A stretch of 64,000 nucleotides of DNA from Aquitalea magnusonii (GTDB taxonomy: Bacteria > Pseudomonadota > Gammaproteobacteria > Burkholderiales > Chromobacteriaceae). The notes beneath the pieces are model-generated. The model was given only the letters and a program-made list of their open reading frames with translations, ran no database searches and was not told the origin of the DNA. The stretch covers positions 930,001 through 994,000 of the forward strand of contig NZ_AP018823.1 in assembly GCF_002217795.2 (NCBI RefSeq). The letters are read 5' to 3'. A program made the position numbers and the translations under genes. This document shows positions 51,650-60,988 of the stretch, in pieces; positions within the stretch are counted from its first letter, which is position 1; each line of letters begins with the position of its first letter.

Positions 51650-52300
51650 ATGAACATCCGCACCTGCCGTATGGCCGCCGTATCCCTGTTGCTGGGTCTG
51701 ACTGCCTGTGCCTCGGCCAGTCAGCCTGTTGCCGAAGCGCCGCGCACTGCGCCCGAACCTGCTGCCAGCAATACCGTGTTTACCGGCGTGGGCTATGCCG
51801 GTGCCGGTATCGAGCCGGAAGCGCCCCGTGTGGTGGTGAAGGAAATCAATCCCAATGCGCCCATCGTCATCCGGGCGACCGGCAGTGGCGCAGCACCGTA
51901 TTCCTCGGCACTGACCCCCTCGCAGCGCAAGCTGCTGTCCATGCGCGCCGCTCGGCTGGATGCCTTCCGCTCCATTGCCGAACAGGTGCAGGGCATGAAA
52001 CTGGTGGGTAACAGCTCGGTGGCCAATATGGTGGCCACCAGCGACGGTTTCCGCACCTATGTGGATGCCTACCTGCGCGGCGTGCGTCTGGTGTCCACCA
52101 ATATGCTGCCGGATGGCACCAGCGAGGCCGTGGCGGAAATCACCCTGGATCAGGATTTCTACAAGCAATACAAGAATGCGCTGGAAAAAACGGGTAGTGT
52201 AATGAAGGCCGCCCAGCAAAATGGCGTGGCTGGTCTGGAGTGCGCCGAAGGCAACTGCGGTGCTACCCGTTATGAAAGCAATTACTACGTAGCCCACTGA
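51650..52300 (+). CDS. flgP: Flagellar lipoprotein FlgP (LPP20 family)
   Basis: A 216-residue protein with a lipoprotein signal (MNIRTCRMAAVSLLLGLTAC, lipobox LTAC). The middle (SQRKLLSMRAARLDAFRSIAEQVQGMKLVGNSSVANMVATSD, DAYLRGVRLVS) is the LPP20-type domain of FlgP. In polar flagellates FlgP and FlgT build the basal-body disc or H-ring that supports the outer rings and torque. The start is chosen for the signal peptide; an ATG at 51638 would add four residues. Its stop overlaps the flgT ATG. A FliA-type promoter precedes it. Confidence 0.82.
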   Translation: MNIRTCRMAAVSLLLGLTACASASQPVAEAPRTAPEPAASNTVFTGVGYAGAGIEPEAPRVVVKEINPNAPIVIRATGSGAAPYSSALTPSQRKLLSMRAARLDAFRSIAEQVQGMKLVGNSSVANMVATSDGFRTYVDAYLRGVRLVSTNMLPDGTSEAVAEITLDQDFYKQYKNALEKTGSVMKAAQQNGVAGLECAEGNCGATRYESNYYVAH

Positions 52301-53595
52301 TGACGACACGGCTTCTGTCCCGCATGGTAGCCGCCCTTGTGGCGGCTTTTGCATTGTCTGCCGCCTTGCATGCCGCCCCCATCGTGGCCGAAGGGGTGGC
52401 CGATATGGATGCCGGCAGCCCGGCGGCGCGCGAAATGGCCATCCGCGATGCCCTGCAGCAGGCCGCCATCAGCAATGGTGCCGAGCTGCAATCGCTGCAG
52501 TTGCTGGATTCCGGCAATCTGAGTGAAAGCAGCGTGCTGTCCGCACCATCCTTGCAGGGCAAGGTCAAGATACTGCAGGAGTACAGCAGCGACGGCATGT
52601 ATCACGTGCGGCTGAGCATAGACCCGCAAGCCAGTGCCGCCGGTCCGGTAGGGGCCGCGCCGCAACCGGCGCAAAATGCCAGTTGCGGCATGCCGGCTGG
52701 CCGTAGCCTGCGCCGCAAGTTGCTGACCACTTATTTTTATGTGGTGAATCCGGCAGAAGCCAACGACCTGCGCAATCTGGCCAGCAGCCTGCCGGCAGAG
52801 CTGGCCCGCCGTTTGCGCCAGCAAAACCGCTTTGATGTGCGCAATGCCGGACACCTTACCGTGTTGAGCAATATGGCCGCGGATGAGCCGGTGGCCGGCT
52901 GGGAAACGGTGCGTGAACTGGGGCGGCGTGAAGATGTGCAGTTCGTGGTGGCCGGGCGGGTGTTGTCCACCGGCGTGGTGGGCAAGAGTCTGCGCCATAC
53001 CATGTATGAATCCAACAATACCAGCCAGCAGGGTGCTTACTACACCGGGCCGCTGGCCGGGCTGTTTGGCGGTGCTTTCAAATATGCCGCTTCGGCACGC
53101 CAGTTCGACCTGGAAGTATGGGTGTACGATGCGCTGACCGGCGCGGTGCTGGCTGACCAGCGCATCAGCCGCATTGCCCAGGGCAAGGTGGTGGCGCAGT
53201 TGCCGGTGGATTTTGCCACCGCTGCCTTCTGGCAGGGCGATTACGGCAAGGTGGTGGATGCGCTGCTCGACCAGGCCAGCCGCCAACTGGTGGATGTGGT
53301 CAGCTGCATTCCGCTATCGGCCAAGGTGGTGAAAGTGGAAGATGGCCGGCAGGTATTTGTCAATGTCGGTGGTTTGGATGGCATGAAGGTGGGCGACCAG
53401 ATGCTGCTGTACAAGCCGCGTTCGGCCCAGATCGTGCGCAGTGGCGGCGGTGTGCGTGAGCTGGGCGTGCCAGAGGAACTGTCCGGCACCATCACCATTA
53501 CCCAGGTCCAGCCCAACTTCTCCATTGCCCAGGTACAAAGCGCCAGGCTCAAGGTGGAAGAGGGCGATTACGTCCGTTTCATGACCCGGCGTTGA
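52300..53595 (+). CDS. flgT: Flagellar H-ring assembly protein FlgT
   Basis: A 431-residue exported protein (signal peptide about 1-25, AFALSAALHAA). The N-terminal domain (VAEGVADMDAGSPAAREMAIRDALQQAAISNGAELQ) is the FlgT N-domain, the middle region RRLRQQNRFDVRNAG with EDVQFVVAGRVLSTG is the second domain, and the C-terminal repeats GGLDGMKVGDQMLLYK and VQPNFSIAQVQSARLKVEEGDYV form the third. FlgT is required for the H-ring around the flagellar basal body. It starts at TGATG directly after flgP and ends at a good terminator. flgO is not present here. Confidence 0.85.
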   Translation: MTTRLLSRMVAALVAAFALSAALHAAPIVAEGVADMDAGSPAAREMAIRDALQQAAISNGAELQSLQLLDSGNLSESSVLSAPSLQGKVKILQEYSSDGMYHVRLSIDPQASAAGPVGAAPQPAQNASCGMPAGRSLRRKLLTTYFYVVNPAEANDLRNLASSLPAELARRLRQQNRFDVRNAGHLTVLSNMAADEPVAGWETVRELGRREDVQFVVAGRVLSTGVVGKSLRHTMYESNNTSQQGAYYTGPLAGLFGGAFKYAASARQFDLEVWVYDALTGAVLADQRISRIAQGKVVAQLPVDFATAAFWQGDYGKVVDALLDQASRQLVDVVSCIPLSAKVVKVEDGRQVFVNVGGLDGMKVGDQMLLYKPRSAQIVRSGGGVRELGVPEELSGTITITQVQPNFSIAQVQSARLKVEEGDYVRFMTRR

Positions 53596-53607
53596 GCCCC
53601 TGTAAAG

Positions 53608-53633
53608 AAGCCCCGCGTAATGCGGGGCTTTTT
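53608..53633 (+). terminator. Terminator after flgT
   Basis: AGCCCCGC and GCGGGGCT form an eight-base stem with a five-base loop and a T-run. It lies between convergent flgT and the acetyltransferase gene and can serve both strands. Confidence 0.85.
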
Positions 53634-53649
53634 GCTGGAGCTGGTTGCT

Positions 53650-54132
53650 TCAGGCCTGCTCGGCAAACTGCAGCAGCGCATCGCCGGCCAGGCGGTATTT
53701 CACCCATTCGGACTGGGCGGCAGCACCAAAGGATTCATAGAAATCAATGGCTGGCTGGTTCCAGTCCAGCACGCTCCATTCGAAGCGGCCACAGCCGCGG
53801 GCAACGGCCAGTTGCGCCAGGTGACGCAACAGTTTTTTGCCGGCACCACTGCCACGTCCTGCCGGGGTGATGTACAGGTCTTCCAGATACAGGCCGTACT
53901 TGCCCTGCCAGGTGGAATAATTGAAGAAATATACTGCATAGCCCACCGGCTGCTCGTCCTGCAGGCAAATCAGGCCATGGGCGGTGGCATCCGGCCCGAA
54001 CAGGGAGTTTTCGATGTCAGCCACGCTGGCCACCACCTCGTGTTCGGCTTTTTCGTAAATGGCCAGTTCGCGGATAAAACCCAGAATCAGTGCAGCATCG
54101 GCACGGGTGGCGGGGCGGATGGTAAGGGTCAA
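53650..54132 (-). CDS. GNAT family N-acetyltransferase
   Basis: A 160-residue protein. A TTG at 54132 lies six bases after AGGAG and starts MTLTIRPATRADAALI; a second TTG at 54138 is too close to the site. The GNAT core is clear: YLEDLYITPAGRGSGAGKKLLRHLAQLAVARGC (acetyl-CoA P-loop) and FEWSVLDWNQPAIDFYESFGA. The VLDWNQPAIDFY block resembles spermidine/diamine acetyltransferases and related thialysine acetyltransferases. The acceptor is not determinable from sequence. Confidence 0.82.
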   Translation of the reverse strand: MTLTIRPATRADAALILGFIRELAIYEKAEHEVVASVADIENSLFGPDATAHGLICLQDEQPVGYAVYFFNYSTWQGKYGLYLEDLYITPAGRGSGAGKKLLRHLAQLAVARGCGRFEWSVLDWNQPAIDFYESFGAAAQSEWVKYRLAGDALLQFAEQA

Positions 54133-54180
54133 GAGCAACTCCTGCTGCGGGTCGGCAGACCCGTCTGCTTCGGCATGATG

Positions 54181-54203
54181 AAAAAAGGCCGGTTACCCGG
54201 CCC
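54181..54203 (-). terminator. Terminator of pbpG (minus strand)
   Basis: On the minus strand GGCCGG and CCGGCC form a stem followed by TTTTTT, 23-45 bases past the pbpG stop codon. Confidence 0.8.
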
Positions 54204-54225
54204 GGATGTTTCTGTCAGCAAGCGG

Positions 54226-55092
54226 TCAGCCCGCCAGCCAGTTGCCAGGATGCGCCTCCAGCCAGGTTTTGATGCTGCGCGCATCATTAACGCGGGCGGA
54301 ATTGCCTCCAGCGGCCAGCAGCACGATGATCAGCGGCTGCGAACCCACGGTGGTCTGCATCACCATGCAGCGCCCGGCTTCCTGGATGTAACCGGTTTTC
54401 TGGATGCTGATGTCCCAGTTACCCTCGCGCACCAATGCATTGCTGTTGCGATACTGCAGCACACGGTTGCGAACCGAGACGATCTGGTGCTCCGGCGTGG
54501 TGGTGAAGGTGCGGATCAACGGGTAGTTGTGCGCGGCTTTCACCATGCGGGCCAGGTCGTGCGCGGTGGAGGTGTTGCGCAGATCCAGACCGGTCGGGTC
54601 GTAGAACACGGTTTCGTTCATGCCCAGGCTGCGCGCCTTCTTGTTCATGCGCTCGACAAAGGCGGCAGTGCCGCCGGGCAGGGCGGTGCGGGCCAGCGTG
54701 GCGGCGGCACGGTTTTCCGAGGACATCAGTGCCAGCAGCAGCATTTCCTTGCGCGGCAGCGTGGTGCCCACGGCCAGGCGCGAGGTGGTGTTTTTCAACC
54801 GGTCGATCTCGGCATCGGAAACCGTGACTTCCTGATCCAGTGATACTCCCGAATCCAGCAGCACCATGGCGGTCATCAGCTTGGTGATGGAGGCGATGGG
54901 CATGCGCTGGTGGATGTTTTTTTCGTACAGCGGCTCGCCGGTATTGCCATTAAGTACCAGTACCGAATGTGAATTCAGGCGTGGTACGGCATGGTCTGCC
55001 ATCTGGCTGGCTACCATGACGCCAGGCGGCGCGGCCACTGCCGGCATCGCCAGGGCGGCGGAAACCAGCAGGGCGGCAAATTTTCTCAGCAT
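54226..55092 (-). CDS. pbpG: D-alanyl-D-alanine endopeptidase (PBP7 type)
   Basis: A 288-residue precursor with a signal peptide (about 1-21). It has the full set of penicillin-binding-protein motifs: SITK with nucleophile Ser68 and Lys71, SEN at 125-127, and KTG at 232-234. The sequence after VLNGNTGEPLYEKNIHQRMPIASITKLMTAMVLLDS follows PbpG/PBP7, which cuts D-Ala to meso-DAP cross-links in peptidoglycan. A terminator follows. The gene stands alone; uvrB lies divergently upstream. Confidence 0.9.
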   Translation of the reverse strand: MLRKFAALLVSAALAMPAVAAPPGVMVASQMADHAVPRLNSHSVLVLNGNTGEPLYEKNIHQRMPIASITKLMTAMVLLDSGVSLDQEVTVSDAEIDRLKNTTSRLAVGTTLPRKEMLLLALMSSENRAAATLARTALPGGTAAFVERMNKKARSLGMNETVFYDPTGLDLRNTSTAHDLARMVKAAHNYPLIRTFTTTPEHQIVSVRNRVLQYRNSNALVREGNWDISIQKTGYIQEAGRCMVMQTTVGSQPLIIVLLAAGGNSARVNDARSIKTWLEAHPGNWLAG

Positions 55093-55326
55093 AAGAGATA
55101 CACTCCCGTGTCTTGTCGGTGGAGATACAGCCTGTCAGAAAACATGCTTACATCATGTTGATGTGCAAGGATTCTTCATCTCGGCTCGTGATCGGGTTGC
55201 TTACATTTTAAACAATGTTTTGCCATTGCGGCAGGCAATTTTCAGATAAATTCTGTTGCGAATCGGGAGTGAGTTCCACACCTTATCGGCGTAAAATCGT
55301 TGGACTTGAACCCGCGCGAAAACACC

Positions 55327-57339
55327 ATGCTGCTTACCTTCCCGGATAGTCCTTTCCGTCTGCATCAGCCATTCCCGCCTGCTGGCGACCAGCCCACTGC
55401 CATTGCCCAGCTGGTTGAGGGGCTGGAGGATGGCCTGTCCTATCAAACCCTGCTGGGGGTTACCGGTTCGGGCAAGACCTTCACCATGGCCAATGTCATC
55501 GCCCGTACGGGCCGGCCCGCCATCATCATGGCGCACAACAAGACGCTGGCGGCGCAGCTATACAGCGAAATGCGCGAGTTCTTCCCGGAAAACGCGGTTG
55601 AGTATTTTGTCTCCTATTACGATTATTACCAGCCGGAAGCCTATGTTCCCAGCCGGGATCTGTTCATTGAAAAAGACTCCAGCATCAATGAACACATCGA
55701 GCAGATGCGCTTGTCCGCCACCAAATCCATTCTGGAGCGGCCGGACTGCATCATCGTGGCCACGGTGTCGGCCATTTACGGTATTGGCGATCCATCCGAC
55801 TACCACCAGATGATCCTGCACCTGAAAGAGGGCGAAACCACGCCACAGCGCAGCATCATCAGCCGCCTCACCACCATGCAGTACGACCGCAATGATGTGG
55901 ATTTCGGCCGCGGCACCTTCCGCGTGCGCGGTGATGTGATTGACATCTTCCCGGCGGAAAGCAGCGACACCGCCTTGCGGGTCAGCTTGTTTGACGATGA
56001 AGTGGAAACGCTTACCCTGTTCGATCCGTTGACAGGCGTCACCAAACAGCGGGTGGGCCGCTACACCGTGTTTCCGTCCAGCCACTATGTGACGCCGCGC
56101 GACACCGTGCTCAAGGCTTGCGAAAAGATCAAGCTGGAGCTGGCCGAGCGCATCCAGTGGTATCAGAAGGAAGGCAAGCTGGTGGAGGCACAGCGCATTG
56201 AGCAGCGCACCCGCTTTGACCTGGAAATGTTGTACGAGATGGGCTTTTGCAAGGGCATCGAAAACTACTCGCGCCATTTTTCCGGCCGCGCACCGGGCGA
56301 TGCGCCGCCCACCTTGATTGACTACCTGCCCAAGAACGCGCTGATGTTCATCGACGAATCCCATGTCACCGTGCCGCAGGTGGGCGCGATGTACAAGGGC
56401 GATGCTGCGCGCAAGAGCAATCTGGTGGATTACGGTTTCCGCCTGCCGTCCGCGGTGGATAACCGGCCATTGAAGTTCCACGAATTCGAACAACTGATGC
56501 CGCAAACCATCTTTGTTTCCGCCACCCCGGCTGCGTATGAGAAAGAACACGCCGGTCAGGTGGTGGAGCAGGTGGTACGTCCTACCGGCCTGGTAGACCC
56601 GGTGATCGAAATCCGCCCGGTGGCCACCCAGGTGGACGATTTGCTGTCGGAAATCCGCCTGCGCATGGACCTGGGCGAGCGGGTGCTGGTCACTACGCTC
56701 ACCAAGCGCATGGCCGAGCAATTGGCCGACTACTACACCGAGCACGGCATCAAGGTGCGCTACCTGCACAGCGATATCGATACCGTGGAGCGAGTGGAAA
56801 TCATCCGCGACCTGCGCCTGGGCATGTTCGACGTGCTGATCGGCATCAACCTGCTGCGGGAAGGGCTGGATATTCCGGAGGTCAGCCTGGTGGCGATTCT
56901 GGATGCCGACAAGGAAGGCTTCCTGCGCTCGGACCGTTCGCTGATCCAGACCATAGGCCGTGCCGCGCGTAACCTTAACGGCAAGGCACTGCTGTACGCC
57001 GACCGCATTACCGACTCCATGCGTCGTGCCATGGACGAAACCGAACGCCGCCGCGCCAAGCAGCTGGCCTTCAATGCCGAGCATGGCATCGTGCCACAGG
57101 GCATCAACAAGAAGATCAAGGACATCATCGACGGCGTGTACAGCGTGGAAGACCAGCGCAAGAAGCTGGTGGATGAAGCCAAAGTGGCGATGATGGACGA
57201 AAAGACGCTGGCCAAGGAAATCAAGCGGCTGGAGAAGGAAATGATGGAAGCGGCGCGCAATCTGGAATTCGAAAAAGCCGCCCGCCTGCGCGACGAATTG
57301 AAGGCGCTGAAGGAAAAGATGTTCATCAGCGATCTGTAA
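55327..57339 (+). CDS. uvrB: UvrABC system protein B (excinuclease subunit)
   Basis: A 670-residue UvrB. The N-terminal [22 protein letters not shown] is the family start, which sets ATG 55327 as the start. Walker A is GVTGSGKT (44-51); the beta-hairpin region is [15 protein letters not shown]; the Walker B equivalent is [11 protein letters not shown]; and the helicase motif VI region TIGRAARN is present. The C-terminal UVR motif ([28 protein letters not shown]) interacts with UvrC. It verifies DNA damage handed over by UvrA and loads UvrC for incision. I saw no clear LexA box upstream. Confidence 0.95.
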   Translation: MLLTFPDSPFRLHQPFPPAGDQPTAIAQLVEGLEDGLSYQTLLGVTGSGKTFTMANVIARTGRPAIIMAHNKTLAAQLYSEMREFFPENAVEYFVSYYDYYQPEAYVPSRDLFIEKDSSINEHIEQMRLSATKSILERPDCIIVATVSAIYGIGDPSDYHQMILHLKEGETTPQRSIISRLTTMQYDRNDVDFGRGTFRVRGDVIDIFPAESSDTALRVSLFDDEVETLTLFDPLTGVTKQRVGRYTVFPSSHYVTPRDTVLKACEKIKLELAERIQWYQKEGKLVEAQRIEQRTRFDLEMLYEMGFCKGIENYSRHFSGRAPGDAPPTLIDYLPKNALMFIDESHVTVPQVGAMYKGDAARKSNLVDYGFRLPSAVDNRPLKFHEFEQLMPQTIFVSATPAAYEKEHAGQVVEQVVRPTGLVDPVIEIRPVATQVDDLLSEIRLRMDLGERVLVTTLTKRMAEQLADYYTEHGIKVRYLHSDIDTVERVEIIRDLRLGMFDVLIGINLLREGLDIPEVSLVAILDADKEGFLRSDRSLIQTIGRAARNLNGKALLYADRITDSMRRAMDETERRRAKQLAFNAEHGIVPQGINKKIKDIIDGVYSVEDQRKKLVDEAKVAMMDEKTLAKEIKRLEKEMMEAARNLEFEKAARLRDELKALKEKMFISDL

Positions 57340-57422
57340 CCCGCATTTATTGCCAGCCCGCTCGCGCTTTCTGCAAGGAAAGCGAGGCACCCTTCTTCAA
57401 TTGGCAGGGCAAGGGCAATGGC

Positions 57423-57444
57423 GGGGAAGGGGAAGGGGAAGGGG
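57423..57444 (+). repeat. Perfect G-quadruplex motif, (GGGGAA)3GGGG
   Basis: Four runs of four guanines separated by AA loops form an ideal intramolecular G-quadruplex sequence on the plus strand, about 85 bases after the uvrB stop. It sits between uvrB and the convergent yfeH gene. Confidence 0.75.
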
Positions 57445-57541
57445 AATCGATGGGAGGCTGCGGCAGCAATCCGCGAGTCGAAAGTGCTGGCGGTGCCGGA
57501 GCGCTGTGCCAGCGCAGCCAACGACGTTGTCAGCAGCTTGA

Positions 57542-57571
57542 AGCCCCGTCAGTGTGATGCTGACGGGGCTT
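57542..57571. terminator. Bidirectional terminator between uvrB and yfeH
   Basis: AGCCCCGTCAG and CTGACGGGGCT form an 11-base stem with an eight-base loop, followed by TTTG on the plus strand and bordered by a GCTTC context on the minus strand. It separates convergent genes. Confidence 0.8.
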
Positions 57572-57590
57572 TGTCTTGCCGGCCTTGTAT

Positions 57591-58571
57591 TTATACAGTC
57601 TGGGCTGCCTCGGCTGCCAGTTGCTGCTTGCGGTAGCGTTGGGCCAGCACGGCGCAGGTCATCAGTTGAATCTGGTGAAACAGCATCAGTGGCAACACGA
57701 TGGAACCGATGGGATGGCCGGCAAACAGTACCTTGGCCATCGGCACGCCGCTGGCCAGGCTTTTCTTGGAGCCGCAGAACACGATGGTGATCTGATCGGC
57801 GCGGTCAAAACCCAGTTTGCGGCTGGAGTAGGCAGTCAGCCCCAGCAGGATGGCCAGCAGCAGGCCGCACACCACCAGCAGGCCCAGCAGCGATTGCGGC
57901 GGGGTCTGCTGCCACAGGCCGGTAATCACCGCGGCGCTGAAGGCGGTGTACACCACCAGCAGGATGGAGCCCTGATCCACATAGCGCAGCAGCGGCTTGT
58001 GCTTGTCCACCCAGCCGCCAATCCAGCGGCGGGCAATCTGCCCGGCCACAAAGGGCAGCAGCAGTTGCAACACGATGTCGGTGATGGAGCCCATGCCCTG
58101 ATCAGCGCCGTGATGGCTGATCACCAGCATGCCCACCAGCAGCGGCGTGATGAAAATGCCGAAGATATTGGACGCCGTGGCACTACAGATGGCCGCCGGC
58201 ACATTGCCTTGCGCCATCGAGGTAAAGGCAATCGACGATTGCACGGTGGACGGCAGCATGCACAGGTAGAGCACGCCCAGATACAACTCCGGCGTCACCA
58301 GCGGGCCCAGCAGCGGCTTGAGCGCCAGTCCCAGCACAGGAAACAACACAAAAGTGCAGGCCATCACCGTCAGGTGCAGCTTCCAGTGGGTGGCCCCGGC
58401 AATCACGGCTTCGCGCGACAGCTTGGCCCCGTGCAGGAAAAACAACAGGCCGATAGCCAGGATGGTAATCAGGTTCATGGCCTGCGCCACTTCGCCCTGG
58501 CAGGGAAACAGGCTGGCCAGGGTGACCGTGGCGATCAGCGCCAGGGTGAAGGAATCAATCATTTTCAACAT
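57591..58571 (-). CDS. yfeH: Bile acid:sodium symporter-like transporter, YfeH type
   Basis: A 326-residue membrane protein with about ten helices, matching the SBF-like (YfeH/Rch1-type) family: LAIGLLFFLHGAKLSREAVIAGATHWKLH, LPSTVQSSIAFTSMAQGNVPAAICSATASNIFGIF and FCGSKKSLASGVPMAKVLF are its conserved blocks. The natural substrate is not established. It is divergent from a LysR gene at 58669, the same arrangement as yfeH and yfeR in Escherichia coli, which supports the name. Confidence 0.85.
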   Translation of the reverse strand: MLKMIDSFTLALIATVTLASLFPCQGEVAQAMNLITILAIGLLFFLHGAKLSREAVIAGATHWKLHLTVMACTFVLFPVLGLALKPLLGPLVTPELYLGVLYLCMLPSTVQSSIAFTSMAQGNVPAAICSATASNIFGIFITPLLVGMLVISHHGADQGMGSITDIVLQLLLPFVAGQIARRWIGGWVDKHKPLLRYVDQGSILLVVYTAFSAAVITGLWQQTPPQSLLGLLVVCGLLLAILLGLTAYSSRKLGFDRADQITIVFCGSKKSLASGVPMAKVLFAGHPIGSIVLPLMLFHQIQLMTCAVLAQRYRKQQLAAEAAQTV

Positions 58572-58635
58572 GGGGCACCATCGGGCAGCAAGAAATCAGC
58601 TTGCTATTGAACCGCGAAAGCATTCAGACTACAAA

Positions 58636-58652
58636 TTGATTTATTGGATCAA
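58636..58652. promoter_or_regulatory. LysR-type operator (TTGAT-N7-ATCAA)
   Basis: TTGAT (58636-58640) and ATCAA (58648-58652) form an inverted repeat with a seven-base spacer, the T-N11-A type recognised by LysR proteins. It lies 17 bases before the LysR start and about 65 bases before the divergent yfeH start. Confidence 0.65.
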
Positions 58653-58668
58653 TACATGATTATTTCTT

Positions 58669-59607
58669 ATGAATATAAGTCTGCGTCAGTTACAGGTGTT
58701 CCGTGCAGTGTCCCGCTTGCGCAGTTTCAGCCGGGCTGGCGATGAAATCGGCCTCACCCAGCCGGCAGTCAGCCGCTGTATCCGCGAGCTGGAATCGGAG
58801 CTGGGCATGCGCTTGCTGGACCGCACCACGCGCGAGGTGGAGCTGACCGCTGCCGGCCTGCGTTTTGCCGGCCAGTTGGCCCGCTTGCTGGACGAGTTGC
58901 AATTGCTGCTGGAAGAGGCGCGCAAGGAGGGAGAACAGGCCCACGGCACCGTACATATCGCCAGCAGCCCCACCTTGTCGGCCAGCCTGATGCCGGATTT
59001 GCTGGCGCAATGCGCGCGGCAGTTTCCGCATATCAGGCCGGTACTGCACGACCAGGTTCAGCGGCTGAACGTGGAAAGCGTGCGTAGCGGCGAGGTGGAT
59101 TTTGGCATCGTGGTGGAACCCGGCGAGATGGATGATCTGGAATGCCTGCCGCTGCTGGATGACGGTTTCTGGCTGATCTGCCGCGACGATCATCCGCTGG
59201 CGGCGCTGCCTGCCGTGTCATGGCAGCAACTGGAAGGCTTGCCGCTGGTGTTGCTGGATTACAGTTCCGGCAGCCGTCCCATCATCGACCGCATTCTGCT
59301 GGCCCAAGGGGTGCGCTGCCCGGTGGCGCAGCAATTGGGCCATTCCAGCTCGGTCTTCCAGATGGTGCAGGCGGGCATCGGCATCAGCGTATCGCCGGGG
59401 CTGGCGCTGCCCTTGCCAGCCGGCAGCCGGCTGACGGTCAAACCATTGTTGCCGGAGCAGCGTCGCAACATCATGCTGATCCGCCGTCGCCAGCGCTCCT
59501 TGTCGCCGGTTGCCGAGCGCCTGTGGCAACTGGCCGTACAATTGGGACCACAACTGCAGGCCATCGCCAGCAGTCATGGCGCAGGCCGCACAGACGCCAT
59601 GGCCTGA
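58669..59607 (+). CDS. yfeR: LysR family regulator, YfeR-like
   Basis: A 312-residue LysR protein with an N-terminal winged helix (LRQLQVFRAVSRLRSFSRAGDEIGLTQPAVSRCIRELESELGMRLLDRTTREVELT) and a two-lobe effector domain ending near LPEQRRNIMLIRRRQRSLSP. Divergence from the yfeH gene and the TTGAT-N7-ATCAA palindrome between them indicate that it controls yfeH and itself, as YfeR does. The effector is unknown. Confidence 0.85.
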   Translation: MNISLRQLQVFRAVSRLRSFSRAGDEIGLTQPAVSRCIRELESELGMRLLDRTTREVELTAAGLRFAGQLARLLDELQLLLEEARKEGEQAHGTVHIASSPTLSASLMPDLLAQCARQFPHIRPVLHDQVQRLNVESVRSGEVDFGIVVEPGEMDDLECLPLLDDGFWLICRDDHPLAALPAVSWQQLEGLPLVLLDYSSGSRPIIDRILLAQGVRCPVAQQLGHSSSVFQMVQAGIGISVSPGLALPLPAGSRLTVKPLLPEQRRNIMLIRRRQRSLSPVAERLWQLAVQLGPQLQAIASSHGAGRTDAMA

Positions 59608-59710
59608 TCAGGATGACTTGAGCAAGCGCCGGTCCGGGTTTTCTGCTAGCCTGCCGGCATCCGTGGCCAGGCTGCTGGTCGCTGCCTTTGTTTACTTCCG
59701 GACCTTCCAG

Positions 59711-60316
59711 ATGCCCAAGACCCTGCGCCCGCTGGCGCTGCTGCTGGGACTGCTGCTGTGTGGCAACAGTCATGCCGACCAAACCATCGTGCTATTGCGC
59801 CATGCCGAAAAACCGGCGGCCGGGCTTGGCCAGATCAGTTGCCAGGGATTGAACCGGGCCTTGGCGCTGCCGGCGGTATTGCTGCGCAAGTTTGACCGTC
59901 CGGCCGCGCTGTTTGCCCCCAATCCCGGCATACGCAAGAAAGACGCTGGCGTGCCGTACAACTACATCCGCCCGCTGGCCACCATCGAACCTACCGCCAT
60001 CCGGCTGGGCATGCCGGTGAATACCGATTTTGGCCTGGATGATCTGGATGCCCTGCAGGCGGCCATCACCCAGCCAGCGTATCGGGACGCCACGGTGTTC
60101 GTGGCCTGGGAGCATCGCCTGGCAGCCAAGCTGGCCGCGCAGTTGCTGGCGGCTAACGGTGCAGATCCCTCCTTGGTGCCGGCATGGCACTACAGCGATT
60201 TCGACAGCCTGTATGTCGTCACTCTGCAGCAGCAGGCCGGGCAGACGCGGGCCAGCTTCCGGGTGGAGCAGCAGGGCTTGAACGATCAGGCGCAGACCTG
60301 CCCCGGTGACAAGTGA
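59711..60316 (+). CDS. Secreted histidine phosphatase family protein
   Basis: A 201-residue protein with a signal peptide (MPKTLRPLALLLGLLLCGNSHA) and the N-terminal phosphatase motif VLLRHAEKP with His31 as phospho-acceptor. The rest (FAPNPGIRKKDAGVPYNYIRPLATIEPTAIRLG, VFVAWEHRL with a second His) is consistent with a divergent histidine-phosphatase (phosphoglycerate-mutase-like) fold. A periplasmic phosphatase of small phosphate esters is likely; substrate unknown. ATG 59711 was chosen because it begins the signal peptide; a longer frame upstream is unrelated. Confidence 0.75.
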   Translation: MPKTLRPLALLLGLLLCGNSHADQTIVLLRHAEKPAAGLGQISCQGLNRALALPAVLLRKFDRPAALFAPNPGIRKKDAGVPYNYIRPLATIEPTAIRLGMPVNTDFGLDDLDALQAAITQPAYRDATVFVAWEHRLAAKLAAQLLAANGADPSLVPAWHYSDFDSLYVVTLQQQAGQTRASFRVEQQGLNDQAQTCPGDK

Positions 60317-60640
60317 CAAAAACCGCTGACAAGCCCTGCTGCTGTGTTGCGTCTTCTTGTCCCAAGCACGCTGGGCTTTTGTTAGCCGCGCCAAGACCAA
60401 GCAGGGTTTGACCCATGTGAGGTCGATGCGTCCCGTGGCAGCCTGACAAGCTGTCTGGCGGGCGGCTGTGGTGTGTTGCTGCAGTGCAGTAGAACTCAGA
60501 CTTTTCTGAGCGATGACAGGCAGGTATAGTGCTGCCCGGCTGTGTCCGTGTGCGCCACCCCGGCGGTGGCCGCGATGCAGCCACGCCGCCACGGTTACTA
60601 GCGGGCGGCGGCTGGTCCATCACTTTGTCTGACACGCTCA
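60317..60640. other. Intergenic region, no gene recognised
   Basis: About 325 bases between the phosphatase and the YkgJ gene. The minus-strand frames across it contain a short peptide-like run, but without start signals or any family I recognise. The sequence may include remnants of an unknown repeat. Confidence 0.35.
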
Positions 60641-60988
60641 ATGATGAACGCTCCTGCCACTGTCACTTTCAATCCCTGTCTGGATTGCGGCGCCTGCTGC
60701 GCCAGTTTCCGTGTTTCCTTCTATTGGGCCGAGGCCGACAGCCTGGGATTGCCCGCTGCCATGGTGCAGCAGCTCACCCCCTGGCATGCCTGTCTTGCCG
60801 GCACCAATCAGCCCGCGCCACGCTGCCAGGCCCTCGTGGGCGAAGTAGGGCAGTCCGTGTCCTGCAGCCTGTATGCCCAGCGTCCCTCTCCCTGTCACGA
60901 GGTGCAGGCCGGCGATGCGCAATGCCGCAAAGCCCGGCACAAGCATGGCCTGCCCGCATTGCCCATGCTGGCGCTCAGTGAAGGCTGA
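60641..60988 (+). CDS. YkgJ family cysteine-cluster protein
   Basis: A 115-residue protein with the YkgJ-type N-terminal cluster CLDCGACCASFRVSFYWAEA, and further cysteines (TPWHACLAG, APRCQALVG, SCSLYAQRPSPCHE, AQCRK) that probably bind zinc or an iron-sulfur cluster. The block PRCQALVG-(V)-SCSLYAQRPSPC is the family hallmark. Function is unknown for the family. ATG 60641 is followed directly by a second ATG. The gene appears monocistronic. Confidence 0.8.
   Translation: MMNAPATVTFNPCLDCGACCASFRVSFYWAEADSLGLPAAMVQQLTPWHACLAGTNQPAPRCQALVGEVGQSVSCSLYAQRPSPCHEVQAGDAQCRKARHKHGLPALPMLALSEG

Noticed and set aside
55558..57390. Long minus-strand reading frame opposite uvrB
   Set aside because: Antisense shadow produced by high GC; the plus-strand UvrB protein is certain.
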